DNA of 34,132 bases from JBFWWW01 sp050245975 (GTDB lineage Bacteria > Pseudomonadota > Alphaproteobacteria > Rhizobiales > Hyphomicrobiaceae). Shown one piece after another: positions 7,224-14,009 of this stretch. Each line of letters opens with the position of its first letter. Within the stretch, counting starts at the first letter, position 1. The notes beneath the pieces are model-generated. The model did no database searches, was not told where the DNA came from, and was given only the letters and a program-made list of their open reading frames with translations. Both the position numbers and the translations under genes were made by a program. The DNA lies in contig JBFWWW010000023.1 in the NCBI GenBank assembly GCA_050245975.1, positions 1 to 34,132 on the forward strand. Direction: 5' to 3'.

Positions 7224-8234
7224 TTATTTTCGCCCGCCCGCCTTGTCGTAGGCATCGACAATGCGGGCAACGAGGTCGCGGCGGACGACGTCCGCGCTGG
7301 AGAAGCGGATCTCGGCAATGCCCTCGACCCGGTGCAGCAGGCGCACGGCCTCCTCCAGCCCCGACGTCTTGCCGGGTGGCAGGTCGATCTGGCTGGGATC
7401 ACCGGTCACGACCATCTTCGAGCCCTCGCCGAGGCGGGTCAGGAACATTTTCATCTGCATGGTCGTCGTGTTCTGCGCTTCGTCGAGAATGACGAACGCG
7501 TGCGTCAGCGTGCGCCCGCGCATGAACGCCAGCGGCGCAATCTCGATGGTGCCGGACACGAGGTCCTTCTCGACCTTTTCGGGCGGCAGCACGTCATAGA
7601 GCGCGTCGTAGAGCGGGCGCAGGTAAGGGTCCACCTTCTCGCGCATGTCGCCGGGCAGGAAGCCGAGCCGCTCGCCGGCTTCGACGGCGGGGCGCGACAG
7701 GATGATGCGCTCGACGAGGCCGCGCTCGAGACATTGCGCGGCGAATGCAACGGCGAGGTAGGTCTTGCCGGTGCCGGCGGGGCCGACGCCGAAAACGAGA
7801 TCGACGTCCTCGAGCGCGCGGATGTAGTCGGACTGCATCGGCGTGCGAGCCGTGACGATGCGGCGGCGCGTGCGAACCTGCGCCATGCCGCCGGCGACCG
7901 GCGCATCGGACTTCACGTGCCGCACCAGGCCGTCGATGTCGCCCGGACCGATCTGCTCGCCGTTGCGCACCCGCGCGTAAAGGTTTTCCAACACGGCGCG
8001 CGCCATCTCGCAGGCCGCCTGCGGCCCCACGAGCGTCACGACGTTGCCGTGAGCATGAGCCTCGATGCCGAGCCGCGCCTCGATCTGCGCGAGATGGGCG
8101 TCGTGCTCTCCGAGAAGCTGTGCGAGAAGCCGGTTGTCGTCGAAGGGTACAACCAGTCGCTGCTTGTTTTGCTGGGACTGCGGTCGCTGTGCCGCTCCCA
8201 CTCCGGTGGCCGCTGAACCGCGGGCGCTGCTCAA
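7224..8234 (-). CDS. phoH: PhoH-family ATPase (PhoH-like protein)
   Basis: A 336-residue cytosolic P-loop ATPase. Walker A is GPAGTGKT (residues 151-158), and Walker B/DEAQ is VILDEAQNTT (248-257), as in RNA-helicase-like SF1 folds. The N-terminal region (about 35-110) has the KH-like segment of YbeZ proteins. YbeZ interacts with YbeY in enterobacteria, and the two genes are adjacent here, so a shared RNA-processing role is likely although the exact reaction is unknown. The start is TTG at 8232-8234, decided by a perfect AAGGAGG Shine-Dalgarno eight bases upstream; no ATG is similarly placed. The gene lies 100 bases after miaB. Confidence 0.95.
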   Translation of the reverse strand: MSSARGSAATGVGAAQRPQSQQNKQRLVVPFDDNRLLAQLLGEHDAHLAQIEARLGIEAHAHGNVVTLVGPQAACEMARAVLENLYARVRNGEQIGPGDIDGLVRHVKSDAPVAGGMAQVRTRRRIVTARTPMQSDYIRALEDVDLVFGVGPAGTGKTYLAVAFAAQCLERGLVERIILSRPAVEAGERLGFLPGDMREKVDPYLRPLYDALYDVLPPEKVEKDLVSGTIEIAPLAFMRGRTLTHAFVILDEAQNTTTMQMKMFLTRLGEGSKMVVTGDPSQIDLPPGKTSGLEEAVRLLHRVEGIAEIRFSSADVVRRDLVARIVDAYDKAGGRK

Positions 8235-8334
8235 ATGCCGAGCCTCCTTGTCGAAAGCCTGACCGATCCGGCAGGCCCGATTCGTACCCTAGCATAGGGC
8301 ATGGGGCATGGCGCGGGCAGGCTGATCACGGCGT

Positions 8335-9708
8335 TTAGGCACCCTTTACGACGCCAGCGAGGCTGTTGGGTCCGGCAGAGGCGATTTCGACGTTCATGAT
8401 GCGTCCCAGCAACGAGGACGCCGCTTCCACATGGACCGACTGCAGGTAGGGCGAGCGGCCGATGAGCTGTGTTCCGAGGCGCCCCAGACGGTCGAAAAGG
8501 ACCGGCAGGACACGGCCGACGCACTTCGTGTTGAACGATGTTTGCTGATGCTTCAGCACGTCCTGGAGCCGGACCAATCGATCCGTCTTCGTGGCCTCCG
8601 GGATCTGGTCGCCGAGCGTCGCGGCCGGGGTGCCGGGGCGCGCGCTGTATTTGAAGGCATAAGCCTGGGAGAAGCCGACGTGCTCGACAAGGCGCAGTGT
8701 CGCTTCGAACTCCCCGTCCGTTTCGCCGGGAAAGCCGACGATGAGATCGGTGGAAAGCGCGATGTCGGGACACCGCGCGCGGATGCGACCGACAAGCTCG
8801 AGGTACTCTGCCGCGGTGTGCTTCCGGTTCATGGCGGCGAGAATGCGGTCGGCGCCCGATTGTACCGGCAGATGCAGCGCCGGCATCATTTTCGGCTCGT
8901 CGGCATGTGCCGCGATGAGGTCGTCGGTCATGTCGCGCGGATGGCTCGTCGTATAGCGCAGGCGCGAGATGCCTTCGATCCGGGCGAGCCCGCGCAGCAG
9001 TTGCGCCAGCGACCAGATGCGTCCGTCGGGACCGACGCCGTGATAGGCGTTGACGTTCTGCCCGAGCAGGGTGAGTTCCTGCACGCCACGGGCGGCAAGC
9101 GCGCGCGCCTCGGACTCGAGATCGGCCACGGGACGCGAGTATTCCGCGCCGCGCGTGTAGGGGACGACGCAGAAGGTGCAGAACTTGTCGCAGCCCTCCT
9201 GGACCGTGAGGAAGGCTGCCGGCGATCGCGCCGGCCCGCGCCCCGGCAGTTGGGTGAACTTGTCTTCGTCAGGGAACGTCGTCTCGATCGCAGAGACGCC
9301 GCCCTGCTCGGCGCGCGCAATGAGGTCCGGCAGGCGATGATAGCTCTGCGGTCCGATGACGATATCGACGGCCGGCGCGCGGCGGGCCATCTCGGCGCCC
9401 TCGGCCTGCGCCACGCAGCCGGCGACGGTGACGACGGTCGTCTTGCCGGCGGCGGCGCGGGCCGCTTTCACGTCGCGGACGCGGCCGAGCTCGGAATAGA
9501 CTTTTTCGGCGGCCTTCTCGCGGATGTGGCAGGTGTTGAGCAGGACGAGATCGGCATCGTCGAGATTGTCCGTCTCGCTGTATCCGGACAGGGCCAGCGC
9601 TTCCGCGATGCGTTCGGAATCATAGACGTTCATCTGGCAGCCGTACGTCTTTAGGAAGACGCGCTTGGCGGCTGTCGAGTCGGTCGTTTCCGCACGCGGA
9701 ATGCTCAT
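8335..9708 (-). CDS. miaB: tRNA-2-methylthio-N6-dimethylallyladenosine synthase MiaB
   Basis: A 457-residue radical-SAM methylthiotransferase that turns i6A37 into ms2i6A37 in tRNAs reading UNN codons. The N-terminal UPF0004 domain supplies the auxiliary 4Fe-4S cysteines Cys24 (KTYGCQMN), Cys60 (LLNTCHIRE) and Cys98 (VAGCVAQ). The radical-SAM cluster motif is GCDKFCTFCVVPYTRG with Cys173, Cys177 and Cys180. A TRAM RNA-binding domain occupies about residues 370-450. The ATG at 9706-9708 is preceded by AGGGG in a perfectly duplicated 11-base unit, so the ribosome binding site exists in two copies. Upstream lies a 15-base inverted repeat at 9742-9756, close to the fur gene. MiaB needs Fe-S clusters, so metal control would make sense but is not shown. 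Confidence 0.97.
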   Translation of the reverse strand: MSIPRAETTDSTAAKRVFLKTYGCQMNVYDSERIAEALALSGYSETDNLDDADLVLLNTCHIREKAAEKVYSELGRVRDVKAARAAAGKTTVVTVAGCVAQAEGAEMARRAPAVDIVIGPQSYHRLPDLIARAEQGGVSAIETTFPDEDKFTQLPGRGPARSPAAFLTVQEGCDKFCTFCVVPYTRGAEYSRPVADLESEARALAARGVQELTLLGQNVNAYHGVGPDGRIWSLAQLLRGLARIEGISRLRYTTSHPRDMTDDLIAAHADEPKMMPALHLPVQSGADRILAAMNRKHTAAEYLELVGRIRARCPDIALSTDLIVGFPGETDGEFEATLRLVEHVGFSQAYAFKYSARPGTPAATLGDQIPEATKTDRLVRLQDVLKHQQTSFNTKCVGRVLPVLFDRLGRLGTQLIGRSPYLQSVHVEAASSLLGRIMNVEIASAGPNSLAGVVKGA

Positions 9709-9709
9709 C

Positions 9710-9731
9710 GATGCCCCTGGGATGCCCCTGG
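9710..9731. repeat. Tandem 11-bp duplication containing the miaB ribosome binding site
   Basis: The unit GATGCCCCTGG (plus strand) occurs twice with no spacer at 9710-9720 and 9721-9731. On the minus strand each copy reads CCAGGGGCATC and so carries an AGGGG Shine-Dalgarno-like core; the proximal copy ends one base before the miaB ATG. The length is not a multiple of three, which is consistent with the duplication lying in untranslated leader. Confidence 0.9.
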
Positions 9732-9741
9732 ACCGGGTTTC

Positions 9742-9756
9742 TGTTGCAATGCAACA
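9742..9756. promoter_or_regulatory. 7-1-7 inverted repeat, candidate operator between fur and miaB
   Basis: TGTTGCAATGCAACA is a perfect inverted repeat of seven bases on either side of a single central base. Fur-family boxes are often described as 7-1-7 repeats, and alphaproteobacterial Fur/Mur sites contain TGCAA/TTGCA-type half sites. It lies 34 bases upstream of the miaB ATG and 75 bases downstream of the fur stop codon. Binding is inferred, not demonstrated. Confidence 0.4.
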
Positions 9757-9831
9757 ATGCAGGTGTATCCGGCGCCACCCCGGTCTGTAAAGACGGCAGC
9801 ATCGCCATCGGCTGGATGCGTCCGGAGGTCG

Positions 9832-10269
9832 CTATTTGCGGCTTTTCTTGATGGGCACGCCGTAGAGCTCGAGCCGGTGTCCGACGAGGATGAAACCCAG
9901 CTCACGCGCCACCCGCTCCTGGATGCGCTCGATGTCCTCGTTGCTGAACTCCATGACGCGACCGGTTTCGACGTCGATCAGATGATCGTGGTGCGCGCGG
10001 GCCGCGGTTTCATAGCGGCCCCGGCCGGCGCCGAAGTCGTGCCGCTCCAGGAAGCCGCGCTCGGAAAAGAGCTTCAGCGTGCGATAGACCGTGGAGAGCG
10101 AGATGCGCCGGTCAATGGCGTTGGCGCGCCTGTAGACCTCCTCCACGTCGGGATGGTCCTTCGCCGCCGCCAGCACGCGCGCGATCACCCGGCGCTGGCC
10201 GGTCATGCGCAAGCCCTGCTCGGCGCACAGCCGTTCGATGCGGCTCGGCGTGTTTCCTGCGGCGGTCAT
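9832..10269 (-). CDS. fur: Fur-family metal-responsive regulator (Fur/Mur)
   Basis: A 145-residue regulator. The N-terminal winged helix includes RMTGQRRVIARVL and the recognition region ISLSTVYRTLKLF (56-68); the dimerization and metal-binding part contains HHDHLIDVETGRVMEF (93-108) and GHRLELYGV. It resembles the rhizobial Fur proteins renamed Mur because they sense manganese, rather than Irr or Zur. The only cysteine is Cys15, so the structural CXXC zinc site of E. coli Fur is absent, as expected in this group. The ATG at 10267-10269 is chosen because GGGAG lies six bases upstream; the upstream open frame into rimI is non-coding in character. The gene follows rimI after 55 bases. Confidence 0.9.
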   Translation of the reverse strand: MTAAGNTPSRIERLCAEQGLRMTGQRRVIARVLAAAKDHPDVEEVYRRANAIDRRISLSTVYRTLKLFSERGFLERHDFGAGRGRYETAARAHHDHLIDVETGRVMEFSNEDIERIQERVARELGFILVGHRLELYGVPIKKSRK

Positions 10270-10324
10270 TGCTCTCCCGTCGGGTCGCCAGTCGCGTGCA
10301 AGTCGCGTTATAGGAGAGCGCGCC

Positions 10325-10786
10325 TCACAACGGAAGGGCGAGGACCAGGGCATCGCGCGCGGGGCCACCCGGCGTGCTGTAGTAGTTGGCCCGACGCCCG
10401 GTTTCGCTGAAGCCGCAAGCGCGGTAGAGGCCGATGGCGGGGACGTTGTCCGCGGCCACCTCCAGATAGATCGAAGCAGCGCCCGCCCGCTTGGCGGCGC
10501 GGGCAACACCCTCCACGAGCAGGCGGCCGATGCCGGTGCGCTGCGCGTCCGCGCGCACGGCGAGCATCAGGATTTCCGCCTCGTCGGCCATGACCCGGCC
10601 GGCGATGAAGGCCAACGGCTCGGGCTGCCCGGCAGTTCGCGCGACGAGCAGCAGGGAGCCGGGATCGTCGGCCATCGCAGCGAAGCTCTCGGTGGTCCAC
10701 GGCGTGTCGAAAAGCGTTCCGTGCAGGCTGGCGAGCATGGCGGCATCGGCCGGCGTCGCCCAGAGGAGGCTGATAGGTGTTTTCAT
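10325..10786 (-). CDS. rimI: Ribosomal-protein-alanine N-acetyltransferase RimI (GNAT family)
   Basis: A 153-residue GNAT acetyltransferase. The acetyl-CoA pyrophosphate-binding loop is AVRADAQRTGIGRLLVEG with the QRTGIG core, and the C-terminal motif VAADNVPAIGLYRACGF is typical of RimI. The enterobacterial enzyme acetylates the N-terminal alanine of ribosomal protein S18; substrates in this organism are not known. Its ATG overlaps the tsaB stop in an ATGA arrangement (10783-10786), which indicates translational coupling, and tsaB-rimI adjacency is common in bacteria. No independent ribosome binding site is seen, in agreement with coupling. It lies 55 bases upstream of fur. Confidence 0.92.
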   Translation of the reverse strand: MKTPISLLWATPADAAMLASLHGTLFDTPWTTESFAAMADDPGSLLLVARTAGQPEPLAFIAGRVMADEAEILMLAVRADAQRTGIGRLLVEGVARAAKRAGAASIYLEVAADNVPAIGLYRACGFSETGRRANYYSTPGGPARDALVLALPL

Positions 10787-11490
10787 GGCACGGGCTCGCT
10801 GCGCAGGATCGGGGCCGTCGGCGGCTTGACGTCGGGTGCGCGCAGATAGAGCGGCCGCACGGGATCGACGCGGGGCAAAGCCGGCGCGAGAAGCGCAAGC
10901 GCCCGGGCGTGCGGCTGCAGACCCGGCAGCATTGCGGTTGCGCGGCTGTTATGGCTTGCCGCAGCAACGACCGCGCTCGCGCCGGTGCCGACCACCACCG
11001 TCGGAGCCTCGGCAATCAGCGCTGCTGCGGCTGCCGGAGAAACGACCGCCGGCTCCATCAGGGGTTCGCCGACATTCTCCCCGAAAACCTGCAGGTAGAC
11101 GTCGCCGCGCCGTGCATCGACGGCAACCGCGATGCGCCGCCCCTCGCGACGGGCACCGAGCAGCAGATCGGCGCGGTGCGCCATCACCGCGAGGCTGGTG
11201 GCGGCAACGACCGGCAGACCGGCCGCCAGCGCCATGCCGCGCGCCGCGGCAACGCCGATGCGCATCCCCGTGAAGGTGCCGGGCCCATTCGTGACGGCAA
11301 TCGCGTCGAGTTCCGGGACGCCGGTGCCCGACATCGACAGCACCTCGGCGATCATGGGCATCAAGCGCTCGGCATGTCCGGTGGCGCGCTCCTCATAGGC
11401 TTCATGCAGCAGCCATTCGCCGCGCGCGCTCTTGCGGCGGACGGCGACGGAAACCGCGCCAAAACAGGTATCGAGCGCCAGGACGTTCAT
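10783..11490 (-). CDS. tsaB: tRNA t6A37 threonylcarbamoyltransferase subunit TsaB
   Basis: A 235-residue ASKHA-fold protein that forms a heterodimer with TsaD in the t6A37 modification machinery for ANN-decoding tRNAs. The N-terminus MNVLALDTCFGAVSVAV is the phosphate-1-like motif, and VTNGPGTFTGMRIGVAAARGMA is the family signature. The C-terminal half is shorter and more variable, as in TsaB compared with TsaD. The ATG at 11488-11490 gives the conserved start; the frame is open to 11532 but there it runs into the terminator after the Nfu gene. It overlaps rimI by four bases. TsaD, TsaC and TsaE are not in the window. Confidence 0.94.
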   Translation of the reverse strand: MNVLALDTCFGAVSVAVRRKSARGEWLLHEAYEERATGHAERLMPMIAEVLSMSGTGVPELDAIAVTNGPGTFTGMRIGVAAARGMALAAGLPVVAATSLAVMAHRADLLLGARREGRRIAVAVDARRGDVYLQVFGENVGEPLMEPAVVSPAAAAALIAEAPTVVVGTGASAVVAAASHNSRATAMLPGLQPHARALALLAPALPRVDPVRPLYLRAPDVKPPTAPILRSEPVP

Positions 11491-11530
11491 GGGCGGCGAC
11501 GCTAGTGCCGGAACTCGCGCAAGGGAAGCC

Positions 11531-11562
11531 AAAACGAAAAACCCCGCTCGGGCGGAGCGGGG
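11531..11562 (-). terminator. Intrinsic terminator after the Nfu gene
   Basis: A perfect eight-base stem (CCCCGCTC at 11542-11549 with GAGCGGGG at 11555-11562, five-base loop) is followed on the minus strand by TTTTTCGTTTT. It lies 25 bases past the stop of the Nfu-type gene and 41 bases before tsaB, so tsaB-rimI needs its own promoter or read-through. On the plus strand it is followed by CTTTCTT and might work weakly in that direction too. Confidence 0.9.
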
Positions 11563-11587
11563 CTTTCTTGTGTCGAGATCGGACCCG

Positions 11588-12142
11588 TCACACGGGGCGG
11601 ACTTCCTGAACCTCGGCGCAGAAGTGCCGCAGCAGGTTCTCGATGCCGTGGCGCAGGGTTGCCGTCGAGCTCGGGCATCCGGCGCAGGCGCCGCGCATGT
11701 GCAGCATCACGACACCGTCGCGGAAACCATGGAACACGATGTCGCCGCCGTCATTGGCGACCGCCGGGCGCACACGCGTCTCCAGCAGCTCCTTGATCGT
11801 GGCGACCGTCTCCTCGTCCTTCGGATCGTAGTCCTCGCCGGCGGTCGCCTGCGCCGCGTCGCCCATCACCGACTGGCCGGTCATGTAGTGATCCATGATC
11901 GCGCCGAGAATGGCGGGCTTCATGTGTCGCCAATCCTCTCCGTCGGTCTTGGTCACGGAGATGAAGTCGGACCCGAAGAACACGCCCTTGACGCCGGCGA
12001 TGTCGAAGAGCCGCTGCGCCAGAGGGGATGCCTCGGCCTCTTCCTTCGAGCGGAAGTCGGCGGTGCCCTCGCCGAGCACCGAACGGCCGGGAATGAACTT
12101 GAGCGTCGCCGGGTTGGGCGTCGGCTCGGTCTGGATGAACAT
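11588..12142 (-). CDS. Nfu-type Fe-S cluster scaffold/carrier protein (NifU C-terminal domain)
   Basis: A 184-residue protein with an N-terminal Nfu_N domain (MFIQTEPTPNPATLKFIPG, about 1-88) and a C-terminal NifU-like domain (about 112-180). The cluster-binding CXXC is Cys153-Cys156 in RGACAGCPSST. This two-domain form is the one common in alphaproteobacteria and mitochondria (NFU1), where it delivers 4Fe-4S clusters to client enzymes. It has a strong ribosome binding site (AGGAG eight bases before ATG 12140-12142), its own promoter-like sequence (12200-12228) and its own terminator (11531-11562), so it appears monocistronic. Client proteins are not known; MiaB, two units downstream, is one Fe-S enzyme nearby, but the link is only positional. 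Confidence 0.93.
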   Translation of the reverse strand: MFIQTEPTPNPATLKFIPGRSVLGEGTADFRSKEEAEASPLAQRLFDIAGVKGVFFGSDFISVTKTDGEDWRHMKPAILGAIMDHYMTGQSVMGDAAQATAGEDYDPKDEETVATIKELLETRVRPAVANDGGDIVFHGFRDGVVMLHMRGACAGCPSSTATLRHGIENLLRHFCAEVQEVRPV

Positions 12143-12199
12143 GGTCCGTCTCCTGCGTCTGGTGTCGGCGCCAGCACCGGCGCGCGGAAATTTGGAATC

Positions 12200-12228
12200 A
12201 CTCTAATAGATGGGGAGCTGCCGGTCAA
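12200..12228 (-). promoter_or_regulatory. Sigma-70-type promoter for the Nfu gene
   Basis: On the minus strand TTGACC (12223-12228) and TAGAGT (12200-12205) are exactly 17 bases apart, matching five and four of six consensus bases. The predicted start near 12193 gives a leader of about 50 nt with a good Shine-Dalgarno. The -35 box directly abuts the T-tract of the preceding terminator. Confidence 0.55.
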
Positions 12229-12253
12229 AATCCCAGTAGCGCGCTGGGGTTTT
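12227..12253 (-). terminator. Probable intrinsic terminator after the universal stress protein gene
   Basis: On the minus strand AAAACCCCAG and CTGGGATTTT form a stem (five G-C-rich pairs, one C-A mismatch, then four A-T pairs) around the seven-base loop CGCGCTA, ending in a short T-run. It lies 58 bases past the stop of the USP gene. The stem is modest, so efficiency may be limited. Confidence 0.5.
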
Positions 12254-12310
12254 CCTGGCCAGCCGACGGCTCGCCGCAGGGCGGCCCCCGCCGGTCGGCC
12301 CAAGGAAGGG

Positions 12311-12811
12311 TCAGGCCAGCGCCTGGATGTCCTCGAGCGTCAGGTCGCCGGGCACGATGGTGATGGGGATCGGGAAGTTGCCCGCGGACGACCCCGCCAG
12401 CAGCGCCGAGACCAAGGGCCCCGGCCCTTTCGCGTCCACTGCCGCGCCAAGGGCGAGCACGGCAATGTCCTCGTCCTCGTTGATCTGGGCGATGATCTGC
12501 TCGACATGGCTGCCTTCGCGGATCACGTCCTCCGTGACGACGGCCTCGAACCCGGCGGAATTGAGCTTGCGGCGGAAGAGGCGGAACAGGGCCTTCGCCT
12601 TGTTGGTCGCCTCCTCGAGCTGAACCTGTCGCACGCCGCCCCAGAGCTGGTTGTCGGGCTCGATCACGTAGAGGAGGCAGATCTTTCCACTCGTGTGGGT
12701 CATGCGCGCGGCTGCGTAGAACAGCGCGCTCTCGACCTCGGGTGTCTCGTCGACAATGACCATGAACTTGCGTCCATGGCCTTGCTCGAATACTCGCCTT
12801 TTCTTGGCCAT
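12311..12811 (-). CDS. Universal stress protein (UspA family)
   Basis: A 166-residue single-domain protein. The first strand FMVIVDETPEVESALFYAAARM and the C-terminal GPGPLVSALLAGSSAGNFPIPITIVPG region correspond to the nucleotide-binding Usp fold; the glycine spacing of the ATP-binding loop is only loosely kept, so nucleotide binding cannot be assumed. Proteins of this family aid survival in stationary phase or stress, but the role of this one is not known. In alphaproteobacteria a Usp gene between trpS and the Nfu gene is a recurring arrangement. The start at 12809-12811 begins MAKKRRVFEQ; the ribosome binding site is poor. The gap to trpS is 63 bases, so the two may share a transcript. Confidence 0.88.
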   Translation of the reverse strand: MAKKRRVFEQGHGRKFMVIVDETPEVESALFYAAARMTHTSGKICLLYVIEPDNQLWGGVRQVQLEEATNKAKALFRLFRRKLNSAGFEAVVTEDVIREGSHVEQIIAQINEDEDIAVLALGAAVDAKGPGPLVSALLAGSSAGNFPIPITIVPGDLTLEDIQALA

Positions 12812-12874
12812 GCGATCATGCTGCCACGTGTTGAGGCGGCCAACAATAGCCGTCGATGATGAGTTTGGGCGCCT

Positions 12875-13927
12875 CTAGTGGCGCTGAATGAAGCCGACGA
12901 TGCCGCGGACCTTGTCCATGATGGGTGCTGCGATCGCCTGCGCACGCTGCGCACCATCGGCGAGAATGCGATCGATCTCGGCCGGATCGGCGAGCAGCCG
13001 GTTCATCTCGGCATTGACCGGTCCGATGCGCGCCACCGCGACTTCGGCGAGTGCCTTCTTGAAGGCGGAGAACTGCGCGCCGGCGAACTCGGCAAGCACC
13101 TTGGCCTTGGTCGTGTCGGCGAGCGCGGCATAGATGCCGACGAGGTTGTCGGCTTCGGGCCGCGGCTCGAGGTCAGCCTCGTTGTCCGGCAGCGGCTCCG
13201 GGTCGGTCTTGGCCTTCTGGATCTTGCGCGCGATGGCGTCGGCGTCGTCCGTCATGTTGATGCGGGCGAGATCCGACGCATCGGACTTCGACATCTTCTT
13301 CTTGCCGTCGCGCAGGCTCATGACGCGGGTCGCAGGCCCCATGATGACGGGCTCGCACAGCGGAAAGAACTGGCCGTCCTCGAAGCCGGCCGAGCGGATG
13401 CTGTCGGCATAGTCGTTGTTGAACTTCTGCGCGATGTCGCGCGCAAGCTCCAGATGCTGCTTCTGGTCCTCGCCCACGGGCACATGGGTCGCGCGATAGA
13501 CAAGGATGTCGGCGGCCATCAGGTTCGGATAGGCGTAGAGACCGACCGAGGCGTTCTCGCGATCCTTGCCGGCCTTCTCCTTGAACTGCGTCATGCGGTT
13601 CAGCCAGCCAAGGCGTGCGACGCAGTTGAAGACCCATGCCAGTTCGGCGTGCTCGTGCACCTGGCTCTGGTTGAACAGGATGCTCTTCTTCGGATCGAGA
13701 CCCGAGGCGATGTAGGCGGCGGTCACGGCGCGCGTCGCGTCCTTGAGCTCGGTCGGATCCTGCCACATCGTGATCGCATGCATGTCCACGACGCAGTAGA
13801 TGCACTCATGGCTCTTCTGCATCTCGACCCAGCGCACCATGGCGCCGAGATAATTGCCGAGATGCAGGTTGCCGGTCGGCTGCATGCCTGAGAAGACGCG
13901 GGGCGTCGGCTTTTGCGGAATGCTCAT
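12875..13927 (-). CDS. trpS: Tryptophanyl-tRNA synthetase
   Basis: A 350-residue class I aminoacyl-tRNA synthetase, normal length, charging tRNA-Trp in the cytosol. The ATP-binding signatures are HLGN (residues 22-25, the HIGH equivalent in GMQPTGNLHLGNYLGA) and KMSKS (211-215 in GKKKMSKSDAS). Between them lies the Rossmann fold with IYCVVDMHAIT and the tryptophan-pocket region LMAADILVYRATHVPVGEDQKQH. The ATG at 13925-13927 has GAGAG upstream. It follows murJ after 82 bases and precedes the Usp gene. Nothing unusual is seen. Confidence 0.97.
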   Translation of the reverse strand: MSIPQKPTPRVFSGMQPTGNLHLGNYLGAMVRWVEMQKSHECIYCVVDMHAITMWQDPTELKDATRAVTAAYIASGLDPKKSILFNQSQVHEHAELAWVFNCVARLGWLNRMTQFKEKAGKDRENASVGLYAYPNLMAADILVYRATHVPVGEDQKQHLELARDIAQKFNNDYADSIRSAGFEDGQFFPLCEPVIMGPATRVMSLRDGKKKMSKSDASDLARINMTDDADAIARKIQKAKTDPEPLPDNEADLEPRPEADNLVGIYAALADTTKAKVLAEFAGAQFSAFKKALAEVAVARIGPVNAEMNRLLADPAEIDRILADGAQRAQAIAAPIMDKVRGIVGFIQRH

Positions 13928-14009
13928 CGGGGTCTCTCGTTGAAGCCGGCCGCGTTATGGCGCGGCACGTTGGCGAGTGCAAGGGTCCGTTGCCGGCCGG
14001 CCGCGCAGA

